Source: Lachnospiraceae bacterium AC2029 | Lineage (GTDB): Bacteria > Bacillota > Clostridia > Lachnospirales > Lachnospiraceae | Length of the DNA stretch: 64,000 nt | Direction: 5' to 3' | NCBI GenBank assembly: GCA_000703065.1 | Contig: JNLK01000001.1 | Coordinates: 1,302,001-1,366,000 of the forward strand | Part shown: positions 34,209 through 42,879 of the stretch, piece by piece | Layout: every line of letters begins with the position of its first letter | Position numbering within the stretch: the stretch's first letter is position 1 | The notes under the pieces: generated by a model | Database searches by the model: none | Told to the model about the DNA's origin: nothing | What the model saw: the letters and a program-made list of their open reading frames with translations, nothing else | Position numbers and translations under genes: made by a program

Positions 34209-34865
34209 CTATACTTCCAACCTGTACCCGAATTTCGGGATCGTCTTTATGGCATCCTCCAGCCCCAGCTTCTTCCGGAGCTGCGCGATATGAACGTCCA
34301 CGGTCCGGGTCTCTCCCATGAAGTCCGTGCCCCATACCAGGGCCAGCAGCTTCTCCCGGGAAACCGCCTTATTTCTGTTCCGGATCAGAACCTCCAGAAG
34401 CTTAAACTCCATGGCCTTCAGGTGCAGCTCCTCTCCGTCCCGCTTCACCTGCATGGCTTCGAAATCCACCTCCAGCCCGCAGATGGTCTCTGTCTTCTTC
34501 AGGGCTCCGGTCCTGTCCAGCACCTTCTCGATCCGAACCATCAGCTCCAGCACCTCAAAGGGCTTTACGATATAATCCTCCGCTCCGCCACGAAGGCCCG
34601 TCACCTTGGACACCACGTCGTCCTTCGCCGTGAGGAAGATGACCGGGATCCCCTTCGACTTTACGACCTCAAAGAGCTGGAAGCCGTCCATTCCGGGAAG
34701 CATCACATCCAAAAGCGCCAGGCTGTACGATGCATCCGCCTCCAGAGCATCCGCCGCTTCCTGCCCGTCATGAAAGACCGTCGTGGAGTATCCGGAGCAT
34801 TCCAGATTCACCGCGATCATCCGCGCGATGGCTTCTTCATCCTCAACTACCAGAATACGTAACAT
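34209..34865 (-). CDS. OmpR-family response regulator (first system)
   Basis: 218 residues. Receiver with VVEDEEA, phospho-acceptor Asp in LALLDVMLPGMDGFQLF, FLTAKDD and VKPFEVLELM; C-terminal winged helix with LHLKAMEFKLLEVLIRNRNK and TRTVDVHIAQLRKKLG. AGGAGG lies six bases before the ATG. It precedes its histidine kinase in one operon and follows metK after a terminator. Target genes are not evident. Confidence 0.93.
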   Translation of the reverse strand: MLRILVVEDEEAIARMIAVNLECSGYSTTVFHDGQEAADALEADASYSLALLDVMLPGMDGFQLFEVVKSKGIPVIFLTAKDDVVSKVTGLRGGAEDYIVKPFEVLELMVRIEKVLDRTGALKKTETICGLEVDFEAMQVKRDGEELHLKAMEFKLLEVLIRNRNKAVSREKLLALVWGTDFMGETRTVDVHIAQLRKKLGLEDAIKTIPKFGYRLEV

Positions 34866-34903
34866 ATGATACCTCCTGCATGTGACAAAGGCTTCCCCTT
34901 TGT

Positions 34904-34958
34904 AAAAAAAGAGACAGCATCCTGTTCCATGTCTTGTTCATGCCAGTGATACTGTCTC
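34904..34958 (-). terminator. Terminator of metK
   Basis: GAGACAGTATC pairs with GATGCTGTCTC (one mismatch or wobble) and is followed on the minus strand by a T7 run. Confidence 0.8.
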
Positions 34959-35034
34959 CTTCTGTTACGTCTGTCCCCCGTGCTGATCGGCCGCTCTGTC
35001 AGCTGCGCCGCATTTCCACAGGGCACGTCTATCA

Positions 35035-36228
35035 TTACTCGTTCAGATAACTCTTCAGTTTCTCCACCATATCGGTCTTCTCCCACGGAACATCGATATC
35101 CGTCCGGCCAAAGTGGCCGTATGCCGCCGTCTGCTTGTAGATCGGGCGTCTCAGATCCAGCATCTTGATGATGCCTGCCGGACGCAGATCAAAGTTCTCG
35201 CGGACGATCTCCGTCAGACGCTGATCCGAAAGCTTACCTGTTCCGAAGGTGTCTACCATAACGGAGGTGGGCTGAGCCACGCCGATGGCGTAGGACAGCT
35301 GGATCTCGCATTTCTCTGCCAGTCCCGCTGCCACGATATTCTTCGCAACGTAACGGGCTGCATAGCAGGCGGAACGATCCACCTTGGTAGGATCCTTTCC
35401 GGAAAATGCGCCGCCGCCGTGACGTGCATATCCGCCGTAGGTATCCACGATGATCTTCCGTCCGGTCAGACCGGAATCTCCCTGAGGTCCGCCGATCACG
35501 AAACGACCGGTGGGGTTGATGAAGTACTTTGTGTTCTCATCCAGCATTTCCGCAGGAAGGATGGGGTCGAAGACATATTTGCGGATGTCCTCATGGATCT
35601 GCTCCTGGGACACGTCCTCGCTGTGCTGCGTGGAAAGCACCACTGCATCGATACGGAAGGGATGACCTTCCTCATCATACTCTACCGTCACCTGGGTCTT
35701 TCCATCCGGACGAAGGTACGGAAGAGTTCCGTCCTTACGAACCTTCGTCAGCTGCAGCGCCAGCTTATGCGCCATGGAAATGGGATACGGCATCAGCTCC
35801 GGCGTCTCCGTGGTAGCATAGCCGAACATGAGTCCCTGATCTCCGGCACCGATGGCCTCCAGTTCCTCATCCGACATCTGATTCTCTTTTGCTTCCAGGG
35901 CCTTGTCAACACCCATGGCGATATCTGCCGACTGCTCGTCGATGGCTACAATGATACCGCAGGTATCACAGTCAAAGCCGTATTTTGCACGGTCATATCC
36001 GATCTCACGGATCGTCTCACGGGCGATCTTCTGAATGTCCACATATGCCTGGGTCGTGATCTCGCCCATGACCATTACCAGTCCGGTGGTTGCACAGGTT
36101 TCGCATGCCACGCGGCTGTTCACATCCTGACGGATCAGTTCATCCAGAATGGCATCCGAGATCTGGTCGCAGATCTTATCCGGATGTCCTTCTGTTACCG
36201 ATTCCGATGTAAAAAATCTTCTTTCCAT
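35035..36228 (-). CDS. metK: S-adenosylmethionine synthase
   Basis: 397 residues. Makes S-adenosylmethionine from methionine and [23 protein letters not shown] (His and Asp of the ATP site), [44 protein letters not shown] and the P-loop-like [16 protein letters not shown] are all present. Length is normal. The 92 bases between the ATP-grasp gene and metK hold no SAM riboswitch that I could see, so control may be through a shared transcript with the upstream gene. Confidence 0.97.
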   Translation of the reverse strand: MERRFFTSESVTEGHPDKICDQISDAILDELIRQDVNSRVACETCATTGLVMVMGEITTQAYVDIQKIARETIREIGYDRAKYGFDCDTCGIIVAIDEQSADIAMGVDKALEAKENQMSDEELEAIGAGDQGLMFGYATTETPELMPYPISMAHKLALQLTKVRKDGTLPYLRPDGKTQVTVEYDEEGHPFRIDAVVLSTQHSEDVSQEQIHEDIRKYVFDPILPAEMLDENTKYFINPTGRFVIGGPQGDSGLTGRKIIVDTYGGYARHGGGAFSGKDPTKVDRSACYAARYVAKNIVAAGLAEKCEIQLSYAIGVAQPTSVMVDTFGTGKLSDQRLTEIVRENFDLRPAGIIKMLDLRRPIYKQTAAYGHFGRTDIDVPWEKTDMVEKLKSYLNE

Positions 36229-36320
36229 CCTGTCTTTCTATCCTTTCTATCCTCTTTACCCTCTTTCAGGTATTTTTCCTGCCGTGGAATCCCGGCCCTG
36301 GATCCCGTCATCATTTTCCT

Positions 36321-37340
36321 TTATTTGTATCCCTTGATCATCTTCCGGAAATACGGATACAATCCCCGCTTATTCGGGGTCCATTCCGGCAGCTGCCAGA
36401 AATCGTATCCCGAATAATTGTTGCCTTCTACCAGGATCGGTCCGTCCTCCGTTACCGCTACGTCCCAGCCAACATATCCGACCTCGGGAACCACATGGGC
36501 AGCCTTCAGGCAGAGACGGATGGCCTCACGCACATAGGGCAGCTGATAACCGATCAGCTTCACTCCCGTATAGGGATGGGTGTCGTAATTGATCAGCGGA
36601 GAGGTGTGAGCCACGCCGCACATTTTCCCTGTCTTCGGATCGATGGGGCATCCAAGTCCGCCGTTCTCCAGATTGTCCACGAACTTTCCGCCATTTCCCA
36701 TCTTGGCAACGCCGTACACATAGTGTGCCTTTCCGTCCACCAGAAGGGTCACGATACGATAGGTATTGATGGAGTGGGGATAGAGGGTATTCAGATCGTG
36801 ATGCTGCTTGATCTCCTCCTCCAGCACACCGAAGTCCTTCTCCGGCTGGCGGATGTAGTCGAACATGGCATCCACGGAGGCAAAATCCGCCTTCTTCAGC
36901 TTCTCGATCCCCTTGCCGCTCTCGCTGGTGGAGGGCTTGGCAAAGATCACGTCCTTATTCTTCATGAACTCAGCGAAATTCTCGCGCGTCATTTCCTCCA
37001 CGCAGAGGAAGTCCCGGTGCAGGAAATCCTTGTAGAGCTTGTTGAAGACGTCCTTTCGGTTGAAGATATAGGACTTGGACTCATCATTTACCATCTCCAG
37101 CATACGCTTGTTTCTGAGACGGGTGATGTAGGTATCTCTCTGTCTTCCGTTCATGTCATAGAAGGCAAAGATCAGATAATCATGCACGCCGGCGCCGTAA
37201 CGTACGAAGCACCACAGCATGTCCAGCACTGTTTTTACACGGTTCTGACCACATTTCTCATGGGTACGATTTACAACATCCTTGAACCGCTTAAAGCTTC
37301 CGCCCTTCAGGACGCGGAACAGATAACCGAATTTCTTCAT
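36321..37340 (-). CDS. Sugar-transfer-associated ATP-grasp protein
   Basis: 339 residues. Contains ATP-grasp features: VIFAKPSTSESGKGIEKL (ATP-binding loop), SINTYRIVTLL, and the metal-binding end VGWDVAVTEDGPILVEGNNYSG. The match is to the ATPgrasp_ST family, usually found in capsule and polysaccharide gene clusters, where an acyl group is probably ligated to a sugar or carrier. Here it stands alone next to metK. The substrate is unknown. Confidence 0.8.
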   Translation of the reverse strand: MKKFGYLFRVLKGGSFKRFKDVVNRTHEKCGQNRVKTVLDMLWCFVRYGAGVHDYLIFAFYDMNGRQRDTYITRLRNKRMLEMVNDESKSYIFNRKDVFNKLYKDFLHRDFLCVEEMTRENFAEFMKNKDVIFAKPSTSESGKGIEKLKKADFASVDAMFDYIRQPEKDFGVLEEEIKQHHDLNTLYPHSINTYRIVTLLVDGKAHYVYGVAKMGNGGKFVDNLENGGLGCPIDPKTGKMCGVAHTSPLINYDTHPYTGVKLIGYQLPYVREAIRLCLKAAHVVPEVGYVGWDVAVTEDGPILVEGNNYSGYDFWQLPEWTPNKRGLYPYFRKMIKGYK

Positions 37341-37433
37341 GTCAGATCCTCCAAAAATCTTGCAGACTCAACATTAGATTTTAACATAGAAATCCCGCAA
37401 ACTCAACCGGATAACTGAAGAAAGGCTCCGTCC

Positions 37434-37462
37434 TTGCAAGTTCCTCTCATTTGGATTATGAT
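37434..37462 (+). promoter_or_regulatory. Promoter of the HIT-family gene
   Basis: TTGCAA, a 17-bp spacer, TATGAT, 35 bases upstream of the start codon. Confidence 0.65.
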
Positions 37463-37496
37463 AGATTCAGATTTTATGAATCGGAGGATATGAACC

Positions 37497-37913
37497 ATGA
37501 CGAAAGATGATTGCATTTTCTGCAAACTGGCGAACGGCGTCTTCCCCACAAATATGATCTATGAGGATGACGACTTCGCAGTGATCCTGGATGCGGCACC
37601 CGCAGCAAAGGGACACGCGCTGATCATCCCGAAGCAGCACGCCGATAATCTCTACGAGCTTTCCGAGGAGACCGCAGCCAAGGTAATGCCGGTTGCGAAG
37701 AAGATCGCCGTAGCCATGAAGGAGACCTTCCACTGCGACGGCGTAAATGTTCTGCAGAACAACGAACTGGCAGCAGGTCAGACCGTATTCCATTTCCATA
37801 CCCACGTCATCCCGCGGTTCAAGGGCGACAAGCTGGGTCTTGCATGGAAGCAGGGTAAGCCGACCGACGAGGAACAGGTTGAAACCTGCAAGCTGCTGAA
37901 AGCTGCTCTGTAA
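37497..37913 (+). CDS. HIT-family nucleotide hydrolase
   Basis: 138 residues. Small HINT-type protein with the N-terminal zinc/Cys motif DCIFCKLANG, GHALIIPKQHADNL, and the histidine triad HFHTHVIPRFKGD near the end. Such proteins hydrolyse AMP-lysine, adenosine phosphoramidates or similar. It is one of the few plus-strand genes, with its own promoter and terminator. Physiological substrate unknown. Confidence 0.92.
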   Translation: MTKDDCIFCKLANGVFPTNMIYEDDDFAVILDAAPAAKGHALIIPKQHADNLYELSEETAAKVMPVAKKIAVAMKETFHCDGVNVLQNNELAAGQTVFHFHTHVIPRFKGDKLGLAWKQGKPTDEEQVETCKLLKAAL

Positions 37914-37970
37914 ACGAAGCCTTGGGCAGAAACGCCCTCGTCAGATACGGGTTCCGTCAGGCGACCAAAT

Positions 37971-38015
37971 AAAAGTATCCCACACTCATCCGAATCGAGT
38001 GCGGGATACTTTTTT
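37971..38015 (+). terminator. Terminator of the HIT-family gene
   Basis: AAAAGTATCCC...GGGATACTTTTTT, a long stem with one internal mismatch and a T-run on the plus strand; the A-run on the other side lets it serve the minus strand too. Confidence 0.85.
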
Positions 38016-38077
38016 GTCCGATACACAAACGCCATTTGAATGGTCTTCCCTTTTCAGAGATGATCTGATCCGGCGAG

Positions 38078-38338
38078 CTACTTAGATTTCTTTATCCAGC
38101 AGTGCCATGCCGGTGCCTTCGGGAGTGGCTCACCCTTCAGCATTGCCTTGATCGCACGAAAATGTACTCCGATCAGAAATCCCACGCCGATCAGGAAGAG
38201 CGGCTTTATGATGCGGCACGCACATCCGCACTTTTTGCATTCTTCCTTCTTTTCACAGCTCGCTTCACAGCTTACTTCGGCAAGAGCGTTCTCATCCTGA
38301 TCTGCCATGCAACAGCAACTCTTCATTTCCTTACCCAT
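38078..38338 (-). CDS. Small Cys-rich membrane protein
   Basis: 86 residues. The first 42 residues hold eleven Cys, including SCCCMADQ, SCEASCEKK and CKKCGCACR, followed by a hydrophobic helix (about 44-62) and a Lys-rich end with one more Cys. The Cys cluster could bind metal or be oxidised to disulfides. It lies 39 bases after trxB in the same direction, so it is likely the last gene of the OhrR-trxA-trxB unit and may be a thioredoxin client. No family recognised. Confidence 0.6.
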   Translation of the reverse strand: MGKEMKSCCCMADQDENALAEVSCEASCEKKEECKKCGCACRIIKPLFLIGVGFLIGVHFRAIKAMLKGEPLPKAPAWHCWIKKSK

Positions 38339-38377
38339 TTGATATCCTCCTTGTGATATATGTTCTTCCTTTGATCA

Positions 38378-39307
38378 TCATCCGATATAACTGCAGGCCG
38401 CCAGTGCCGCCACCGCTCCGTCCGAAGCGGCCGTGGTCAGCTGCCGCACCGCCTTCGTCCGGCAGTCGCCTGCCGTAAAAACGCCCGGCGTTCCGGTGGT
38501 GCAGTCTTCTCCCGCCGAGATATAACCCAGCGGATCCAGCGCTACCACATTTTCAAAGTCATGATTCTCCGGCTCCTGTCCGATGGCGATGAAGAGTCCC
38601 TCCACCGGGATCGATCTGGTCTCACCGGTTATCTTGTCCGTTACCTCCACTGCGGAAAGCTTCGGTTCACCTACCAGTCTGGTAACGGTCGCATTCAGCA
38701 CAAGCTCCACATTTTCCTTCGCACGGAGTGCCTCCAAAGTCTTCGGTTCTCCCCGGAAGCCTTCTCTTCTGTGGATCACGTAGACCTTACTGCAGTAGTT
38801 GGAAAGGAACATGGCATCCTCAAGCGCCGTATTTCCGCCACCGTTGACTGCCACGGTCTTGCCCTTGAAGAAGGCTCCGTCACAGGTCGCGCAGTAGGAA
38901 ATGCCGCGGCCGGTCAGCTCCTGCTCCCGGTCGATCCCCAGCTTCCGGTTCTTCGCTCCGGTGGCAAGGATCACTGCATAGCCTTCATAGGTCGCTCCGC
39001 TTTCGGTAACCACCCGCTTTACGGTGGGCTGTCCTTCTTCCGGCTCCCCGGTCACCTCTTCGATACTCACGGCCCGGTCGAATACCACCTCCGCTCCGAG
39101 GGATACCGCCTGCTCGTAGAGTGCCGTGGCGAACTCAAAGCCCGAGATCTTCTGAATGCCGGGATAGTTTTCCACCTCCGGCGTATTCACGATCTGACCG
39201 CCGTAGGTCATGGCCTCCAGGACCACAGCCTTCTTTCCGGCTCTTTGTACATAAATGGCTGCCGAAAGTCCTGCCGGGCCGGCGCCGATAATGATTACAT
39301 CTGTCAT
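38378..39307 (-). CDS. trxB: Thioredoxin-disulfide reductase
   Basis: 309 residues. FAD flavoenzyme passing electrons from NADPH to thioredoxin. FAD site IIGAGPAGLSAAIYV, redox pair YCATCDGAFF, NADPH-binding GGGNTALEDA, HRREGFR, and FTAGDCRTKAVRQLTTAASDG at the end. Length is normal. trxA lies 157 bases upstream across a tandem 50-bp repeat. Confidence 0.96.
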   Translation of the reverse strand: MTDVIIIGAGPAGLSAAIYVQRAGKKAVVLEAMTYGGQIVNTPEVENYPGIQKISGFEFATALYEQAVSLGAEVVFDRAVSIEEVTGEPEEGQPTVKRVVTESGATYEGYAVILATGAKNRKLGIDREQELTGRGISYCATCDGAFFKGKTVAVNGGGNTALEDAMFLSNYCSKVYVIHRREGFRGEPKTLEALRAKENVELVLNATVTRLVGEPKLSAVEVTDKITGETRSIPVEGLFIAIGQEPENHDFENVVALDPLGYISAGEDCTTGTPGVFTAGDCRTKAVRQLTTAASDGAVAALAACSYIG

Positions 39308-39330
39308 ATGAAACCTCTTTCTGTTACACA

Positions 39331-39430
39331 GTCAGCGAAGTACATTTACCGTTCGCAGTCGCGGTCGATCCGGTCACGCGGTCAGCGAAGTACATTTACC
39401 GTTCGCAGTTGCGGTCGATCCGGTTAAGCG
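39331..39430. repeat. Tandem 50-bp duplication between trxA and trxB
   Basis: Two adjacent 50-bp units, 39331-39380 and 39381-39430, both beginning GTCAGCGAAGTACATTTACC and differing at only a few positions (CGGTCACGCG against CGGTTAAGCG at the ends). The two near-identical units suggest a recent slippage duplication in the leader of trxB. Confidence 0.85.
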
Positions 39431-39464
39431 CCCTGCATTGTTTCACCGCCCCCGGATCGCAGGG

Positions 39465-39773
39465 TCACTGCAGGAACTGCTTCAGCGCCGGCTTGGGCTG
39501 GAAGCCCACGGAACGCTTCACTTCAGCACCGTTCTCGAAAAGGACCAGGCAGGGGATGGAGCTGATACCGTATTTCACTGCCAGACGTTCTGCGGCGTCC
39601 ACATCCACGCCTACAAACTTTACGCCCTCAACCTCCTCGGACAGCTGATCCACAACCGGGGAGAGCATCCGGCAGGGGCCGCACCAGCTTGCCCAGAAAT
39701 CCACCAGAACCTTTCCTTCCGCCTTCTCTACTTCAACCTCAAACTGATCTTCCTTGATCTGTAATACTCCCAT
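39465..39773 (-). CDS. trxA: Thioredoxin
   Basis: 102 residues. Active site DFWASWCGPCRML, cis-proline region GISSIPCLVLF (with an extra Cys after the proline). AAAGGAG lies upstream of the ATG. It stands between the OhrR-like regulator (27 bases upstream) and trxB, forming a thiol-redox operon. Normal length. Confidence 0.95.
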   Translation of the reverse strand: MGVLQIKEDQFEVEVEKAEGKVLVDFWASWCGPCRMLSPVVDQLSEEVEGVKFVGVDVDAAERLAVKYGISSIPCLVLFENGAEVKRSVGFQPKPALKQFLQ

Positions 39774-39800
39774 GATAATTCTCCTTTCTTTCTGCCGGCC

Positions 39801-40235
39801 CTATGCCCCCATATTTCCGAGCACCAGATACAACAGACGATACAACTCCTTCGCATCCTTCGACGAGAGGTTGACGCACTGTCCCATCCGCGGCGGAACC
39901 GTTGCCGCCTGCTCCTTCAGAGCCTCGCCTTCCTCCGTGATGGATACCACCAGATTTCTCTCATCCTCTTCCGACCGGTGACGGGTCAGATATCCCTTCT
40001 GCTCCAGCTTCTTCAGCACCGGTGTCAGGGTACCGGAATCGAGATAGAGACACTCACCCAGCTCCTTCACATTTGTGTGCTTCTTCTCCCACATCACCAT
40101 CATGGTAATGTACTGGGTATAGGTCAGATCCAGTTCGTCCAGGAAGGGCTTATACCTCCTGACGATCTCCTTCGAACATGCATACAGTGGAAAACACAAC
40201 TGATTTTCAAGCTTTAAACAGTCATAGGATTTCAT
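39801..40235 (-). CDS. OhrR-like MarR-family redox regulator
   Basis: 144 residues from an ATG at 40235 with GGAGG five bases upstream. It follows Bacillus subtilis OhrR closely: KLENQLCFPLYACSKEI keeps the peroxide-sensing Cys (C14 here), with the Tyr of RRYKPFLDELDLTYTQY, the winged helix YLDSGTLTPVLKKLEQKG and RSEEDER. It has extra Cys residues (C6, C20). OhrR family members leave DNA when the Cys is oxidised by organic hydroperoxide. Here the first downstream genes are trxA and trxB instead of ohrA. A strong promoter with an inverted repeat next to the -10 suggests autoregulation. Confidence 0.85.
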   Translation of the reverse strand: MKSYDCLKLENQLCFPLYACSKEIVRRYKPFLDELDLTYTQYITMMVMWEKKHTNVKELGECLYLDSGTLTPVLKKLEQKGYLTRHRSEEDERNLVVSITEEGEALKEQAATVPPRMGQCVNLSSKDAKELYRLLYLVLGNMGA

Positions 40236-40298
40236 ATCCGCCTCCGTTATGATCATGAACTCCCGTAAATCGTTCGTTCTTCATTTGGGATTGTATCA

Positions 40299-40345
40299 TT
40301 TAATTGCTCACAATTTAATTATACATAACCCCAAGAAAATGTCAA
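40299..40345 (-). promoter_or_regulatory. Promoter and operator of the OhrR-like/trx operon
   Basis: On the minus strand TTGACA (40345-40340), a 16-bp spacer and TATAAT (40323-40318), followed at once by the near-palindrome TTAAATTGTGAGCAATTAAA (40318-40299). That AT-rich inverted repeat resembles MarR/OhrR operators and would overlap the start of transcription. Confidence 0.75.
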
Positions 40346-40368
40346 GCCCTAAATGCACACGAGACCCA

Positions 40369-40430
40369 ATAAAAACAGGCACGGAGCCCGGCCCCGGATG
40401 GAACGGGTCCGCACACCATGCCTGCCTCAT
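40369..40430 (-). terminator. Terminator of the secreted-protein gene at 40462
   Basis: A long imperfect stem closed by CAGGCA/TGCCTG pairing, followed on the minus strand by TTTTTATT. Confidence 0.6.
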
Positions 40431-40461
40431 GAAAAAATATAAAGGGAGGGGTAAGCTAAAT

Positions 40462-41343
40462 TTAACCTAAAGCGTCTGCCGGGAACTTATTTGTGTAGAT
40501 CAGGATTCCCGTAGCAGGGTCAAAGGTCACTGTCGAATCATTCAGTCCGTCATTCCAGGTGTACTCGGTATCGGACTTCTTCGTCCAGAGGTCTTTCAAT
40601 TCCTCGACAAGCTGGTCAAAATCGGACTGCGAGATCTTTGCCACATAGGTGATGAAGGTGTTGTTTCCTTCCATGTTATCCACAACGTTGAAACCGGAAT
40701 TGAAGTAATAATCACCATATCCGAACCCGACGCCCAGAAGCTCTCCTTCTCTCTTCAGGTCACTGATATAGTATCCCTGATCCAGATATTCCTGAGCCAG
40801 TCTTGCCAGATTTTCATCCTCATAACGGACCGCGCTGGCATCATACAGCTGCCGTCCCAGTTCGTCCGTCCAGCCTTCAACAACCGGGAGCGTATCCTGA
40901 AACCTGCTGACAAAGGATCCATTTACACCGTTCGCCGGAATGACCTCTGCCTCCGCAAGATCGACCACAGGCTCACCGACCTTCACTTCGCCTTCTTCCG
41001 CCTCGGCATAGGCAATTTCTCCTTCTGCCGGAAGGATCTCTGCCTCATTTTCCGTAATCTCCGTTCCGTACTCCGGCACTTCTTCCTGTTCCGGGGTCTT
41101 CGGTTCCTGCAAAGCCTCATCAGCCCCGGTCACTGCCGTGGAGGTTTCGCCCAGAACTTCTGTGGCATCCGCCTCCGTGATCCCTTCTACATCCTCCGGC
41201 GCTGTTACCTGCTCCGCGGGCGCTGTCGCTACAGCCTCCGTTCCGCTTTCATCCAGCTCCGATGCTTTTACATAGCCGAATACCGGCGCACCCGCCAGCA
41301 TGGCACAAATGGTTGTGATACCTATTCCCGCTTTCATGTTCAT
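40462..41343 (-). CDS. Secreted acidic protein, probable target of the adjacent two-component system
   Basis: 293 residues. Three near ATG codons occur; the one at 41343 is 8 bases from AGGAGG. A signal peptide (AGIGITTICAMLAGAPVFGYVKA) leads to about 130 residues very rich in Glu, Ala, Thr and Pro, probably a disordered wall-spanning stretch. The last 130 residues are a compact domain (FQDTLPVVEGWTDELGRQLY, YYISDLKREGELLGVGFGYGDYY). No anchor motif seen and no family recognised. Its promoter carries the same TGTAAC repeats as the promoter of the two-component system immediately upstream. Confidence 0.65.
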   Translation of the reverse strand: MNMKAGIGITTICAMLAGAPVFGYVKASELDESGTEAVATAPAEQVTAPEDVEGITEADATEVLGETSTAVTGADEALQEPKTPEQEEVPEYGTEITENEAEILPAEGEIAYAEAEEGEVKVGEPVVDLAEAEVIPANGVNGSFVSRFQDTLPVVEGWTDELGRQLYDASAVRYEDENLARLAQEYLDQGYYISDLKREGELLGVGFGYGDYYFNSGFNVVDNMEGNNTFITYVAKISQSDFDQLVEELKDLWTKKSDTEYTWNDGLNDSTVTFDPATGILIYTNKFPADALG

Positions 41344-41401
41344 TTCCATTTCCTCCTGTTTTGCTTTTGTTGTGTCAACATCTCATATGTTAATCCGGAA
41401 A

Positions 41402-41418
41402 TGTAACATAGATGTAAC
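41402..41418. promoter_or_regulatory. TGTAAC-N5-TGTAAC operator of the secreted-protein gene
   Basis: Direct repeats TGTAAC at 41402 and 41413, 11 bases apart, the geometry of OmpR-family regulator sites. On the gene's strand it reads GTTACA-N5-GTTACA, about 60 bases before the start codon. A near copy is at 43599-43615. Confidence 0.55.
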
Positions 41419-41455
41419 TTAAAATCGCTCTGAATGTAAATTATGCGGCGATATC

Positions 41456-42877
41456 TCAAAGATCGGACTCCGGATCCGGTTTCTCTCCGGGATCATCCGT
41501 CGTGAATTCCTGTAAAATGATACGCACGGTGGTACCGACGTCCTGCGCGCTTTCCATTTCCAGCCGTCCGCCATGCACCTGCACGATCCGGTCGCAGAGG
41601 GAAAGCCCCAGCCCTGCACCGTGCTCCTTCCTGCTGCGGGATTTGTCCACCATATAGAAGGCTTCCTTCACCCGCTCCAGTTCCTCCGGGGCGATGCCCC
41701 TGCCATGATCCGTTACGGTGATCACGTATCCATCCTCTGTTTCTCCCGTCACCTCCACCCGGTCCGTGCCGGATTTCAGTGCATTGTCGATCAGGTTCAT
41801 GACCGCGGTTTTGAAGAGGTCATATTCCACCCTGAGGTATCCGGGTTCAAACCCGTAGGTGATCTCCACCTGCTTCTCCCGCGCCTTTGCGTCCATGGTG
41901 ATCTCGATGTCCTTTGCCATTTCCTCCGTATCGATCTCCTCCATCACCAGGTCTCCCTGCTCCAGGGAGGACAGCTGCAGGAGCTTGAAGGCCAGGGATT
42001 CCAGGCGCATGCCCTCATTCATGATGATCTCCGCCGCATCCCGCACCTCGGACTCCGGAAGCTTCCCCTGATGGATCAGGTCCGCATAGCCGATGATACT
42101 GGTCATGGGCGTCTTCATTTCATGGGAAAATGCGGCAATGAAGTCTTCCTTCTGCTTCACGGAAAGCTCCAGCTGATCTACCTTCTCCTCGATGGTCTCC
42201 GCCATCTGATTGTAGGATTCCGAAAGAACCCCCAGCTCGTCATTTGCCGTGCACTCGATCCTTCGTGAGTAATCACCCTCGGACATGGCCCTGCTGGCCT
42301 CACTGAGAGAAGCCAGCGGCTTTGTGATCCGGGTCGAGAACCAGAGTGCAAAGCCGGTTCCCACGATCAGAAGCACCAGGTAGATCAGAAAATAGTTCCG
42401 CCGGAGCGCATTGTTCTCCGTGATCACATAGGAGATGTCATTTGCAGCGATACAGGTGTAGGTTTTGCCGCGCTGCTCCAGCTGGGAATAGTAGACAATA
42501 TAGGTCCGGTCGTCCTCGTGCTGCGTATAGTAACGGACCGCTCCCTCCGATGCTTCCTCCGTCTTTGCTTCAAAGGAAAGGCTGTTGTACATCACCTCTC
42601 CGTCCTCACGGATCACACACACATCGAAGGTATTTCCGCCCTTCGCCGCCCTGACCGCCCGCTCGACCATTTCCTTACCGGGAACGCCGCTTCGGGACGC
42701 TATGATGAAGTTCGTCCGGAAGGCGGACAGGAACATATTATAACCGGTCATCCCGTGATCCACCTCGTGGGACACGGCCTTCCTGTAGGAGACCCGTACC
42801 ACGAAGAAGCCGGAGATCAGCAGGGATGCGATCAGCACCGCCATGATTCCGATGTAGAGTTTCGTAAATATTTTCAT
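41456..42877 (-). CDS. Sensor histidine kinase (second system)
   Basis: 473 residues. Membrane helices at about 7-28 and 165-187 flank an outside sensor domain; HAMP follows (SRAMSEGDYSRRIE), then HisKA with AFSHEMKTPMTSIIGYAD and HATPase with AVMNLIDNALKS, DHGRGIAPEEL and HGAGLGLSLCD. The start is two bases after the response-regulator stop. The likely target set includes the secreted protein next to it, through the TGTAAC repeats. Confidence 0.92.
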   Translation of the reverse strand: MKIFTKLYIGIMAVLIASLLISGFFVVRVSYRKAVSHEVDHGMTGYNMFLSAFRTNFIIASRSGVPGKEMVERAVRAAKGGNTFDVCVIREDGEVMYNSLSFEAKTEEASEGAVRYYTQHEDDRTYIVYYSQLEQRGKTYTCIAANDISYVITENNALRRNYFLIYLVLLIVGTGFALWFSTRITKPLASLSEASRAMSEGDYSRRIECTANDELGVLSESYNQMAETIEEKVDQLELSVKQKEDFIAAFSHEMKTPMTSIIGYADLIHQGKLPESEVRDAAEIIMNEGMRLESLAFKLLQLSSLEQGDLVMEEIDTEEMAKDIEITMDAKAREKQVEITYGFEPGYLRVEYDLFKTAVMNLIDNALKSGTDRVEVTGETEDGYVITVTDHGRGIAPEELERVKEAFYMVDKSRSRKEHGAGLGLSLCDRIVQVHGGRLEMESAQDVGTTVRIILQEFTTDDPGEKPDPESDL

Positions 42878-42879
42878 GC

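Noticed and set aside
36229-36320. SAM riboswitch ahead of metK
   Set aside because: The gap is only 92 bases and has none of the conserved SAM-I core elements.
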